From: Rhodoferax ferrireducens T118
GTDB lineage: Bacteria; Pseudomonadota; Gammaproteobacteria; Burkholderiales; Burkholderiaceae_C
NCBI RefSeq assembly: GCF_000013605.1
Contig: NC_007908.1
Span: 1,364,001-1,428,000, forward strand
Length of the DNA stretch: 64,000 nt
Direction: 5' to 3'
Below, in pieces: positions 49,332 to 56,978 of this stretch (position 1 is its first letter; every line of letters starts with the position of its first letter). The notes below the pieces were generated by a model. It was not told the DNA's origin, searched no databases, and worked only from the letters and a program-made list of their open reading frames with translations. Both the position numbers and the translations under genes were made by a program.

Positions 49332-49386
49332 CGGCCTCTAGCCACCGTGTTATATGGACTAGCAGCTATCAATTTAATAGTAACTT
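49332..49386 (-). repeat. Interspersed ~50-bp repeat, copy 7
   Basis: GGCCTCTAGCCACCGTGTTA and then GCAGCTATCAATTTAATAG, inverted relative to the copy before proB. It lies between the DUF1854 gene and nadC. The A/T palindrome is best preserved here. Confidence 0.8.
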
Positions 49387-49443
49387 TCAGATGTCGATGG
49401 CGCCCACCCCGTTAATGAACTACTTCCATGGATTTATGTCGCT

Positions 49444-50334
49444 ATGCTTTCTGCCATGACCAGCTATTTTGATTTTTCCGACCTCGCCGTGGCCGAACTG
49501 GCCCGCGTCGATGCGGCCCGAGCCCTGGAGGAAGATGTCGGCAGTGGCGACCTCACGGCCGGGCTGATTGACCCCGCTTGCCACGCCCGCGCACACGTGC
49601 TGGCGCGCGAGGCGGCTGTGATCTGCGGCGCCCCGTGGGCGCAAGCCGCGCTGCAGCAGGTTGATCCGGCCATCCGCCTGCAGTGGCTTGTGCTGGAAGG
49701 TCAGCGCTGTGAAATTGATCAAGTGGTGCTGGAGTTGCAAGGCCCGGCCCGCGCGCTGCTCACTGCCGAGCGCACGGTGCTCAATTTTCTGCAACTGCTC
49801 AGCGCCGTCGCGAGTAAAACGGCAGAGTATGTGGCCGCGGTGCAGAGCGTGCCCGGCAGTCGGGCGCAGATTGTGGACACGCGCAAGACCTTGCCGGGTT
49901 TGCGTCTGGCACAGAAGTATGCGGTGCGTGCCGGCGGCGGCAGCAACCATCGGCTGGGTCTGTATGACGCCTTGCTGATCAAGGAGAACCACATTGCCGC
50001 CGCCGGTGGTGTCGCAAAGGTGCTGCGCCGCGCTGCCGTCTTGGCGCCTGAGGCCAAGTTTGTCGAGATTGAGGTGGAAACCCTGGCGCAACTCAAAGAG
50101 GCGCTCGACGCCGGCGCCGGCATGGTACTGCTCGACAACATGACCCTGGCGCAGTTGCAGGAGGCGGTGCAGCTCAACGCCGGGCGGGCTGTGCTGGAGG
50201 TCTCGGGTGGCGTGAATATGTCCACGGTACGCGCCATTGCATCCACCGGGGTCGACCGTATTTCCATCGGCGCCTTGACCAAAGACGTCAAGGCGATTGA
50301 TTTTTCAATGCGTTTTGCTTCTAGCCCGCTCTGA
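49444..50334 (+). CDS. nadC: Quinolinate phosphoribosyltransferase
   Basis: Converts quinolinate and PRPP to nicotinate mononucleotide in de novo NAD synthesis. The 296-residue protein shows LEEDVGSGDLTAGL, the PRPP/quinolinate residues in TRKTLPGLRLAQKYAVRAGGG and HRLGLYDALLIKENHI, and the C-terminal VSGGVNMSTVRAIASTGVDRISIGALTK. ATG 49444 or the in-frame ATG at 49456 are both possible starts. The last residues (FASSPL) are encoded by a repeat copy. nadA follows 42 bases downstream, so the two final steps are one unit; nadB is not in the window. Confidence 0.96.
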   Translation: MLSAMTSYFDFSDLAVAELARVDAARALEEDVGSGDLTAGLIDPACHARAHVLAREAAVICGAPWAQAALQQVDPAIRLQWLVLEGQRCEIDQVVLELQGPARALLTAERTVLNFLQLLSAVASKTAEYVAAVQSVPGSRAQIVDTRKTLPGLRLAQKYAVRAGGGSNHRLGLYDALLIKENHIAAAGGVAKVLRRAAVLAPEAKFVEIEVETLAQLKEALDAGAGMVLLDNMTLAQLQEAVQLNAGRAVLEVSGGVNMSTVRAIASTGVDRISIGALTKDVKAIDFSMRFASSPL

Positions 50335-50365
50335 GTCTGCGTAGTGCGCTATTGATTTTGATAAA
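50317..50365 (-). repeat. Interspersed ~50-bp repeat, copy 8 (nadC 3' end)
   Basis: GCTTCTAGCCCGCTCTGAG and then GTGCGCTATTGATTTTGATAA are decayed versions of the two repeat blocks. The last nadC codons and the stop lie inside. Confidence 0.6.
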
Positions 50366-50376
50366 CAGGAGTTGCC

Positions 50377-51513
50377 ATGACGAACACCACGGACACGGTC
50401 AAAGAAGTTGACTACGAACAGCCCCAGCGTGAAACCGCAGCCGGTGCCGCGGTGTGTGCCACCAAACACGCCTGGGCACGGGTGCCGGCCGAGCCCGCTC
50501 CAGCCGAGCGCGCTGCGCTGAAAGACAAGATCCGCCGTCTCTTGAGAGAAAAAAACGCGGTCATGGTGTCGCATTACTACGTGCACCCGGACCTGCAAGA
50601 CCTGGCCGAGGAAACCGGCGGCCTGGTCAGCGATTCGCTGGAAATGGCCCGCTTTGGCCGCGACCACACGGCGCAGACGCTGGTGGTGTCGGGCGTGCGC
50701 TTCATGGGTGAGACGGCCAAAATCCTGTCGCCCGAAAAGCGGGTCTTGATGCCCGACCTGGACGCCACCTGCTCGCTCGACCTCGGTTGCCCGGTGGATG
50801 AATTCAGCGCCTTTTGCGACGCGCATCCGGACCGCACGGTGGTGGTCTATGCCAACACCAGCGCGGCCGTCAAGGCGCGCGCCGACTGGCTGGTCACGTC
50901 GAGCTGCGCGCTGGAGATCGTGAGTGCGCTCAAAGACAAAGGCCACAAAATCCTGTGGGCGCCCGACCGCCATCTGGGTGGCTACATCCAGCGTGAAACC
51001 GGCGCCGACATGCTGATGTGGGGCGGCTCGTGCATCGTGCATGACGAGTTCAAGGCCTTCGAGCTCAAGGCCCTGATGAAGGAGCACCCGGCTGCCCGCG
51101 TGCTGGTGCACCCCGAGTCACCGGCTGATGTGGTGGCGCTGGCCGACGCGGTGGGTTCCACCTCGGCCATTCTCAAAGCGGCGCATGAGATGGAGGCCCA
51201 GGAGTTCATCGTCGCCACCGACAGCGGCATGATGCACAAGCTGCGCACGCTCAATCCGGGCAAGCTGTTTCTGGAAGCGCCCACCGCCGGCAACAGCGCC
51301 ACCTGCAAGAGCTGCGCCCATTGCCCCTGGATGGCCATGAACTGCCTGGCTGACGTGGCCCGCGTGCTGGAGACCGGCGCCAATGAGGTTCACGTCGACC
51401 CCGCGTTGGGCCTGCGGGCTCGCATTCCGATTGACCGCATGCTGGCCTTTACCGCGGCGCTCAAAGGCGGGCGCGATGCTGGGAGTCTGGTGCCGCTCAT
51501 AGGGGCTGCGTAG
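50377..51513 (+). CDS. nadA: Quinolinate synthase
   Basis: Condenses iminoaspartate with dihydroxyacetone phosphate to quinolinate using a 4Fe-4S cluster. The 378-residue protein has the N-terminal [20 protein letters not shown] region, [29 protein letters not shown] and the C-terminal cysteine group [16 protein letters not shown]. Cys in the first, middle and C-terminal segments can serve as cluster ligands. The N-terminal ~35 residues are an extension seen in betaproteobacterial NadA. A large hairpin follows 20 bases after the stop, and then the accessory region begins. Confidence 0.97.
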   Translation: MTNTTDTVKEVDYEQPQRETAAGAAVCATKHAWARVPAEPAPAERAALKDKIRRLLREKNAVMVSHYYVHPDLQDLAEETGGLVSDSLEMARFGRDHTAQTLVVSGVRFMGETAKILSPEKRVLMPDLDATCSLDLGCPVDEFSAFCDAHPDRTVVVYANTSAAVKARADWLVTSSCALEIVSALKDKGHKILWAPDRHLGGYIQRETGADMLMWGGSCIVHDEFKAFELKALMKEHPAARVLVHPESPADVVALADAVGSTSAILKAAHEMEAQEFIVATDSGMMHKLRTLNPGKLFLEAPTAGNSATCKSCAHCPWMAMNCLADVARVLETGANEVHVDPALGLRARIPIDRMLAFTAALKGGRDAGSLVPLIGAA

Positions 51514-51533
51514 TCGGCGCTGGTCGCGGGGGG

Positions 51534-51612
51534 GCAGAGATTGCGGCATGGGCCCCCGCCTCATACTGTCAAACGCCCAGAAATCGGCGGGAGCCCACGC
51601 CCCAATCTCTGC
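51534..51612. repeat. 79-bp inverted repeat downstream of nadA
   Basis: GCAGAGATTGCGGCATGGGC (51534-51553) and GCCCACGCCCCAATCTCTGC (51593-51612) are reverse complements at 18 of 20 positions. Inside them CCCGCC pairs with GGCGGG, so about 26 pairs surround a 25-base loop. No T run follows, so this is not a standard terminator. It marks the left edge of the accessory region and may be a mobile or REP-type relic, or an attC-like structure lacking core sites. Confidence 0.7.
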
Positions 51613-51939
51613 GGGCGACGTCCCTGGTTAACGAAGCAAGTTTTGATGCCCGCTAAGGACAGGGCTGCAGGGCGCTTGCAGTCATTCAGGTGCGTTGCCC
51701 AGTGGGCTATAGTCAGACCACATGAAGTGTTGGGAAAGCGAACCCGACGCTGACCAAATTTCGCCAGGATAGGCGACAAGGTACAAAGGGATGGAAATGA
51801 CTTCGGTTTCTTGGAAATGTGGCTGTAAATCAAGGCAGTACGGGTTTTGTCGCCTGATGGGTCATCAGTACCTGGATTCGAATTTCAGGTATGTCCTGTC
51901 GGATAGACTGGCTTCCCAGAATATCCGACGGTCTACATC
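51613..51939. other. Stretch without recognisable gene
   Basis: 327 bases between the hairpin and the first accessory gene. A 63-codon frame at 51791-51982 runs into the next gene and shows no family resemblance, so I do not call it. GTCGGATA (51898) and TATCCGAC (51922) form a perfect 8-pair stem shortly before the core-like site at 51940. No integrase gene or promoter that I recognise. Confidence 0.5.
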
Positions 51940-51946
51940 GTTAGCT
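51940..51946 (+). other. Core-like site GTTAGCT before the first cassette gene
   Basis: GTTAGCT fits the integron core GTTRRRY at six of seven positions and equals the GTTAGCT at 52668 in the attC-like element after the next gene. It lies 13 bases before the ATG of that gene, the distance usual between a cassette junction and its open frame. As a 7-mer it is weak alone; its value is in the array context. Confidence 0.45.
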
Positions 51947-51959
51947 ATCGAGAAAACAT

Positions 51960-52604
51960 ATGAGACTAGCAGAGTTGTTTGAGCCTCAAGTTCCAACCCG
52001 CAAGAAGAAGCCAAGTGACACTGTTCCTGAGGTCTTCATCATCGAGTCGCTTGAACTGACCGATGAAGCGAAAGAAAGGCGGGAGGGTGCGGTTTTGGCT
52101 GCCGTACTGAAGATGTGTGGGAAGAACCCCCTTTATTACTACATTCGTACGAAGGCAGAACTTAAACTTATGGCAGAAGAGTTTGAAGCCTCTGGCTATC
52201 GGTATTTGCACGTTTCTTGCCACGGCGGAGACACTTCCCTTGAGACGACGCTTGACTCTGTTAGCTATCAAGAGTTTGCCAATATTTTTAGCGGTCGCCT
52301 TAAAGATCGTCGCCTCTTCGTATCAGCCTGTAGCGCAGGCAACGAGTTATTTGTGGAAGTGGTTGGAGGCAGAAACAAGGAAGTGATTTCTATCGCAGCA
52401 CCGGCGAACGACATTCAGTTCGATCACGCGGTCGCATTCTGGAGTTCCTTCTACGTTAAGACCTTCTCCCTCAACGCGAGATCGATGAACTCCAATCGAA
52501 TTGTGGAAGTTCTAAAGCCGCTCGCCGCACTATTCAATGCACCTGTGCATTTTTCAAAAAGAGATCAGCAAAAGCATTGGGTTCATGAACGCATCGATAG
52601 CTAA
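51960..52604 (+). CDS. CHAT/caspase-like peptidase (candidate defence effector)
   Basis: A 214-residue protein resembling a stand-alone CHAT or caspase-like cysteine protease. The predicted dyad is His88 in YLHVSCHGGDTS and Cys124 in RRLFVSACSAGNEL, with the expected short spacing and preceding hydrophobic strands. The N-terminal ~50 residues are charged and Lys/Glu-rich. No other domain is present, so activation must come from a partner or oligomerisation. A/T content and codon use differ from flanking housekeeping genes. The stop (TAA) lies inside the R-box-like AGCTAAC of the following attC-like element. Identity is from motif pattern only; another clan CD fold is possible. Confidence 0.65.
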   Translation: MRLAELFEPQVPTRKKKPSDTVPEVFIIESLELTDEAKERREGAVLAAVLKMCGKNPLYYYIRTKAELKLMAEEFEASGYRYLHVSCHGGDTSLETTLDSVSYQEFANIFSGRLKDRRLFVSACSAGNELFVEVVGGRNKEVISIAAPANDIQFDHAVAFWSSFYVKTFSLNARSMNSNRIVEVLKPLAALFNAPVHFSKRDQQKHWVHERIDS

Positions 52605-52686
52605 CCCGGCGCTCAACCTCGCTCCCTTTGGTCGCTGGACGCTGCGCGATAAAGCCGCGCAGCGCCGGTTAGCTCTACGCTAGGGC
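52599..52686 (+). repeat. attC-like site A (integron cassette recombination site)
   Basis: An 88-base imperfect palindrome directly after the protease gene. AGCTAAC (52599) opens it; CTCAACC and GGACGC (left inner boxes) face GCGCCGGTTAGCTC (right inner box, 52663-52676), and GCTGCGCG pairs with CGCGCAGC in the middle. The right core is either GTTAGCT (52668) or a degenerate GCTAGGGC (52679). The order and orientation are those of an attC folding on the bottom strand. The next gene begins 5 bases later. Confidence 0.65.
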
Positions 52687-52690
52687 TCAG

Positions 52691-53722
52691 ATGCCGTCGC
52701 TTCCGCCGCTCGACATCAAGCGCAAGATCAATCACGCTTCACACGTCGTTCTTCTTGGTGCGGGTGCCAGCCTTGCGGCCTTCCCAGCTGGAGACGCAAA
52801 CGGGCGCAAGCTTCCGCTGATGCGTAATCTTGTTGAAGTGGTAGGTCTTGGTGATTTGTTGGCTGCTCATGGCGTGCACGAAAACCACGAGGACTTTGAA
52901 GCCTTGTACGACGGTCTGGCTGTAGACAACACTAATCCTGAACTGCTCCGAACCCTAGAAGACCAACTCCACGCCTACTTCGCCGCGATGCAATTGCCTG
53001 AGGAGGTGACCCTCTATGACCTGCTTCTGCTCTCTTTGCGAGAGAAGGACGTTATTGCAACTTTCAATTGGGACCCGTTCCTCGCCCAAGCATTCCGGCG
53101 AAACCGTTCTATCCGACGCCTACCCAAGATTCTGTTCCTACATGGGAACGTCGAAGTCGGAGCCTGCCGTGAACATCGACGCAGTGGCTTCATCGAACAA
53201 AGGTGCTCTGAATGCGGTAATCTTATGGAGCCGAGTCGCCTACTGTTTCCGGTCAAACACAAGGACTACACGTCGGACCCATTCATCCGAAGCGAGTGGG
53301 AGCAGTTGCAGTGGGCCTTGGAACGCGCCTACCTCGTAACAATCTTCGGCTATAGCGCACCGGCGACCGATGTCGAGGCACGTTCGCTACTACTCAATAA
53401 ATGGATGGAAAACCCGACTCGGGAGCTCGCAGAGATCGACATCGTCGACATTCGGCCGAGAGAGGCCATCAAGAGCAGTTGGGCTGACTTCTTTGTCCGC
53501 CAGCATTACGGCATCTTTCCTGATGTCAGGCGAACAATATCCTTTCACCATCCCCGTCGCAGTTGCGAGGCGTTTGCCATGGCAACGCTGCAACAAGATC
53601 CTTGGACTGAGAACGACCTTCCGCCCGTGCAACGCCTCGAAGACCTTCATGCTTGGTTGCGTCCGCTCCTAGAGGAAGAAGCTAGCGGAATGTTTAGTGG
53701 CAGGCCATGCACCAAAATCTGA
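52691..53722 (+). CDS. SIR2-like NADase with zinc ribbon (candidate defence effector)
   Basis: A 343-residue protein with a SIR2-type Rossmann fold. The NAD-binding motif is VVLLGAGASLAAF (about 19-31), the catalytic Asn is in VIATFNWDPFLAQAF (Asn126) and the His in ILFLHGNVEVGAC (His151); GYSAPATDVEA closes the fold. Cys159 with Cys172 and Cys175 (QRCSECGN) probably forms a small zinc ribbon inside the domain. SIR2 domains of this class in phage-defence systems degrade NAD+ rather than deacetylate. No separate sensor domain is seen; the C-terminal ~90 residues are of unknown fold. The gene is flanked by attC-like sequence on both sides. Confidence 0.82.
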   Translation: MPSLPPLDIKRKINHASHVVLLGAGASLAAFPAGDANGRKLPLMRNLVEVVGLGDLLAAHGVHENHEDFEALYDGLAVDNTNPELLRTLEDQLHAYFAAMQLPEEVTLYDLLLLSLREKDVIATFNWDPFLAQAFRRNRSIRRLPKILFLHGNVEVGACREHRRSGFIEQRCSECGNLMEPSRLLFPVKHKDYTSDPFIRSEWEQLQWALERAYLVTIFGYSAPATDVEARSLLLNKWMENPTRELAEIDIVDIRPREAIKSSWADFFVRQHYGIFPDVRRTISFHHPRRSCEAFAMATLQQDPWTENDLPPVQRLEDLHAWLRPLLEEEASGMFSGRPCTKI

Positions 53723-53743
53723 GCCCTAACTCAAACGTTAAGC
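53723..53743 (+). repeat. attC-like remnant B
   Basis: CCCTAACTCAAACGTTAAGC follows the SIR2 stop directly. GTTAAGC (53737) matches the integron core GTTRRRY exactly and CTAACTCAAAC resembles the inner right box of common attC sites (TTAACTCAAGC). A left half is not visible, so the site looks truncated. Confidence 0.5.
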
Positions 53744-53764
53744 GTCACAAACCACCACACCCAC

Positions 53765-54559
53765 ATGCCACGCGGATCCACTCGCCCCAGCGTCATCTTC
53801 ACAGCGGTTCTCGACGCCGCCGCGCGCCAGCTGCACATTGCATCAAGTGAGGCAGCAGCCTTCCGACACACCGGCATTCGGGGAGACGAGAGAGCGGCAG
53901 CCCTCGCCAGTTTCCTCCGCCGGCACTTGCCCAGCAATCTAGGCGTCGCCAAAGGCGAAGCGATTGATTTCTTGGATCGAAGGACGGGCCAGCTTGATAT
54001 ATTGATTTACGACGCGGACATGGCCGCACCGATCAGCACTCAATCTGAGAACGTGCTAATCCCTGCCGAAAGCCTACTAGCTGTCATCGAGGTCAAGACG
54101 ACACTGACCCAGAACGATCTCAACGGGTGCTATATGGCGTCGCGGAAAGTGCGAGCAATTCGGCCCTTTAAGCAGTCGTTTGTTGCTGCCCGCGAGGAAG
54201 GACGTCCTGCAGAAGACGGCAACTTCCGATGCATGTATATCGTTTTCTCGTATGAAACGAATCTGTCAGCGGAAGACTGGCTGAATAAAGAGTTCAAGCG
54301 GCTGGAGCTGGCTGCGACATCAGTCAAAGGCAAGCTGAACTTAATTGATGTGGTCTACGTTCTCAATCGAGGCATGATCAGACCAGCCAAGAATGCGGGG
54401 AAGACGAATGACAAGGACGAACTGAACATGTTCCTTGAGTTCTATCTTCACCTCGTCAACTTCCTTCGCCGGGAAATGCCCAGGCGTCCCGCGATGGATT
54501 GGCAAGCCTACTCGTCCAAAACTTCGAGAGGCTGGCTGCCACTTGCTGCACCCGAGTGA
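53765..54559 (+). CDS. DUF6602 protein, PD-(D/E)XK nuclease-like
   Basis: A 264-residue protein of the DUF6602 type. Residues 37-115 look like a restriction-endonuclease core: TGIRGDERAAALASFLRR (Glu42 as helix residue), then TGQLDILIYD (Asp78) and AVIEVKTTL (Glu109, Lys111), the D...ExK arrangement. The rest, including VYVLNRGMI and EFYLHLVNFLRREMP, is probably the substrate or partner part. The likely role is a nuclease effector in phage defence or a type IV-like restriction function; this is inference. It begins 21 bases after attC-like remnant B, and its stop is immediately followed by another attC-like sequence. Confidence 0.75.
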   Translation: MPRGSTRPSVIFTAVLDAAARQLHIASSEAAAFRHTGIRGDERAAALASFLRRHLPSNLGVAKGEAIDFLDRRTGQLDILIYDADMAAPISTQSENVLIPAESLLAVIEVKTTLTQNDLNGCYMASRKVRAIRPFKQSFVAAREEGRPAEDGNFRCMYIVFSYETNLSAEDWLNKEFKRLELAATSVKGKLNLIDVVYVLNRGMIRPAKNAGKTNDKDELNMFLEFYLHLVNFLRREMPRRPAMDWQAYSSKTSRGWLPLAAPE

Positions 54560-54560
54560 C

Positions 54561-54592
54561 GCCTAACCCTCGCCCCGCTTAGCTCGTTGAGC
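54561..54592 (+). repeat. attC-like short site C
   Basis: GCCTAAC and GTTGAGC, both exact matches to the integron core consensus (RYYYAAC and GTTRRRY), enclose 18 bases that include CGCTTAGCTC, like an inner right box. It begins 1 base after the stop codon. At 32 bases it is shorter than a functional attC, so the middle may be deleted. The 260 bases from here to 54852 contain no gene that I can support. Confidence 0.5.
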
Positions 54593-54852
54593 GTCAGCTT
54601 TGGAGCGGAGCGAATGTCTCTTGTCAGTCTTCAAGAGTCCGTCAACTTGCCCTGTAGTTATGTGATAACAATGTCCCTCTGAACAGTAGGTACCCAAATT
54701 GACCTACTCGATTTCAACGTTTGCTTTTGTACCCTGATTCGCGCTGGCTTCGCATGGCCAGCACAAAAACCGTATCAAGCGGCGCCACGTATCGGTACAA
54801 CGCAACGTGGCCATGGGGAGCCCGCCCGATGGCAACGCCATGGCGTGCCGTG

Positions 54853-55632
54853 TCATGGATGCTCCTCTTGTGTGAAGTCAAAACTGTCACGGAACGTGAA
54901 GTAAAGCGAGGTAAAAAACATCGACGCCATCAGCAGCAGGGCGGGAAACAGCAGGTCGCCGGCCAAACCCGGATTGCCCATCAGGGATGCGATGGTGGTC
55001 ACGCTCACCACCACCAGGATCAGCACGGCCAGCCACATCAAGCCAAACACCGCATAGGCCCAGAAATTGCGCCCACACGCCACGATGCTGAAGAAGAGGC
55101 TTTTGATGGGCGACAGGCCGTGCCAGTGCACCAGCGCCGGTGCATGCCAGAACATCAAGGAGAGTGGCAGATGCAGGCCAATGAAAACCCACATGGCGGC
55201 CTGAAAATCGGGCTCCAGCATCATTTCGCGGGTCGGTGTCGCGCCACCCAGATAGACCCGGGCAAAGGCACCGTCGTCGACCAGCCAGGAGACCCCCATG
55301 GCCAGCAAAAAACCCAGGGCGTACAGGGCGCCCAGCAGCAGCATGGCACGGGTTTGTTGACGGCCGGCGCGAAAGGCGGTCAGCAATACCTTGGGCATGG
55401 GGAAGCGGCCATCGATCGCCTCCCGGGTCGCCGCCATCATGCCCAGCGTCGCGGCGGGCAGCAGGGTCATGGCCAGTGCCATACCGATGAAAGGAACCTG
55501 ACTGACGACGGTCATCGTCGCCATGAACAGAAAAAACAGACCGGCCAGGGCCAGTGGCTGTTTGAAAAATGTCTGCATGCCCAGCTTGACCCAGAGCGTG
55601 CCGCTGCGGGCGGGAACGATATTGAGCTTCAT
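54853..55632 (-). CDS. BPSS1780-type membrane protein
   Basis: A 259-residue integral membrane protein with five to six predicted helices. It opens MKLNIVPARSGTLWVKLGMQTFFKQPLALAG, a cytoplasmic amphipathic start that recurs in the BPSS1780 family of Burkholderiales. Other segments are FIGLHLPLSLMFWHAPALVHWHGLSPIKSLFFS and the ending TSLYFTFRDSF. Function unknown. Its start overlaps the stop of thrB by 4 bases, so it is translated after the homoserine kinase. It is the first chromosomal gene right of the accessory region and points towards it. Confidence 0.85.
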   Translation of the reverse strand: MKLNIVPARSGTLWVKLGMQTFFKQPLALAGLFFLFMATMTVVSQVPFIGMALAMTLLPAATLGMMAATREAIDGRFPMPKVLLTAFRAGRQQTRAMLLLGALYALGFLLAMGVSWLVDDGAFARVYLGGATPTREMMLEPDFQAAMWVFIGLHLPLSLMFWHAPALVHWHGLSPIKSLFFSIVACGRNFWAYAVFGLMWLAVLILVVVSVTTIASLMGNPGLAGDLLFPALLLMASMFFTSLYFTFRDSFDFTQEEHP

Positions 55633-56624
55633 GGCTGCATCTCCAGCGAGTTGGCGGCCTGCGGGTGCATGACCCGTTGCTGCAGCACCCGTTCAAAATG
55701 GGCCGGGTCGTGGGGCTGGAGCAGGCTTGCCGGGCGCGGCAGGTAGTAGTCCCACAGGCGTGAAATCCAGAAACGCAGGGCTGCTGCGCGCAGCAGGGCG
55801 GGCAGCAGCGCCCGCTCCGCGCTCTCGAGCGGTCGCACCGCGCTGTAGGCGCGCAGGAAGCTCTGAAAACGCTCCCCGTCATGCGTCCCGGTGTCGAGAT
55901 CAATGCACCAGTCGTTCAGACAAACCGCCAAATCAAACAGCCAACTGTCGACGCCGGCGAAATAGAAGTCGAAGACGCCGGTGAGCTCCAACTGGCCTTG
56001 CCCGTTGTCAAACATCACGTTGTCCCGAAACAGGTCGGCGTGTATCGGTCCACGGGGCAGGGCGGCATAAGCCGATGAGGCGGCGACGTGGTTTTGATAG
56101 GCCAGTTCGCTTTGCAGCAACGCGGCCTGCGTCGGGTTGACATGGGGCAGCACCACCGGCACCGTTTCATTCCACCAGGCCAGGCCGCGCAAATTGGGCT
56201 GCGACAGCGGGAAGTCCCGTGCGGCCAGGTGCATTTTGGCCAAGGTGGTGCCGATGGCCGCGCAATGGGCCGGCGTGGGCGAGAGCTCGCTGCTGCCGCG
56301 TAATCGGGTCACCACCGCGGCCGGTTTGGCTTTGAACTCAAACACCAGATCACCGCGCGCATTGGCGCTCGGCTCGGGCACCGGGATGCCGCGCTCGGCC
56401 AGGTGTTTCATCAGGCGCAGATAAAACGGCAGCTGCGCCAAAGTGAGTCGCTCGAACAGGGTCAGCACGTAATCAAAGGTTTCGCCACCCTGCTCGGTGC
56501 TGACAAAATAATTGGTGTTTTCGATGCCCTTGGTGCAGCCTTGCATGGCGGTGAGTTCGCCCAGCTTGAGTTGTCGCAGCAGGGCGCGTGCCTCTTGGGT
56601 AGAGACTTCTGTGTAAACCGCCAT
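55629..56624 (-). CDS. thrB: Homoserine kinase (ThrB2/aminoglycoside phosphotransferase type)
   Basis: Phosphorylates homoserine on the way to threonine. The 331-residue protein belongs to the APH-like ThrB class used in Betaproteobacteria: MAVYTEVSTQEARALLRQLKLGELTAMQG at the start, then FEFKAKPAAVVTRLRGSSELSPT, the Brenner-type catalytic motif PIHADLFRDNVMFDNG and the metal Asp in TGVFDFYFAGVDSWLFDLAV. A downstream overlap of 4 bases with the membrane protein gene and a 3-base gap upstream to the DUF2782 gene point to one operon. Confidence 0.95.
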   Translation of the reverse strand: MAVYTEVSTQEARALLRQLKLGELTAMQGCTKGIENTNYFVSTEQGGETFDYVLTLFERLTLAQLPFYLRLMKHLAERGIPVPEPSANARGDLVFEFKAKPAAVVTRLRGSSELSPTPAHCAAIGTTLAKMHLAARDFPLSQPNLRGLAWWNETVPVVLPHVNPTQAALLQSELAYQNHVAASSAYAALPRGPIHADLFRDNVMFDNGQGQLELTGVFDFYFAGVDSWLFDLAVCLNDWCIDLDTGTHDGERFQSFLRAYSAVRPLESAERALLPALLRAAALRFWISRLWDYYLPRPASLLQPHDPAHFERVLQQRVMHPQAANSLEMQP

Positions 56625-56627
56625 GAA

Positions 56628-56924
56628 TCAGAAACCCAAAATTTTCCAGCTGCGCTCACCGCTGGTGGGTTCAACTTGATAGGCGGGCAGACGCCCCTTG
56701 GGCTGAACCGAGATGGTTTTGGTTTCACCCCCAACGCGCAGCTCATCAATGCGGGCGCCCGAGTCTTCGATTTGAATGCGCTCGGTGCGCTTTTCAATCA
56801 CGCCGGGTGCGGCGGACGCCGCAGCGCGTGGTTGCACGGCCGCCCTCTGGGCTGGCGCGGCAGACTGTGCCAGCGCGAGGCTGCCACACGACAAAGAGAG
56901 GGTAAGAAACAGGGCGATTCGCAT
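56628..56924 (-). CDS. DUF2782 small exported protein
   Basis: A 98-residue protein with a signal peptide (MRIALFLTLSLSCGSLALAQ) and a DUF2782 domain at the C-terminus (ERIQIEDSGARIDELRVGGETKTISVQP). The middle is Ala/Pro-rich. The family is found next to polA and thrB in Betaproteobacteria; function unknown. The ATG complement at 56922-56924 starts the signal peptide; longer upstream frames lie over polA on the other strand and are not used. Divergent from polA with 54 bases between starts. Confidence 0.88.
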   Translation of the reverse strand: MRIALFLTLSLSCGSLALAQSAAPAQRAAVQPRAAASAAPGVIEKRTERIQIEDSGARIDELRVGGETKTISVQPKGRLPAYQVEPTSGERSWKILGF

Positions 56925-56978
56925 CGCCCGATTGTAGAGCGGGCGCAGCCGAGCGGCACTCGCAGGCAAAATGGGCGC

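Noticed and set aside
51791..51982. 63-codon frame in front of the CHAT-like gene
   Set aside because: Overlaps the next gene, no ribosome site of note and no family resemblance; left as unannotated sequence.
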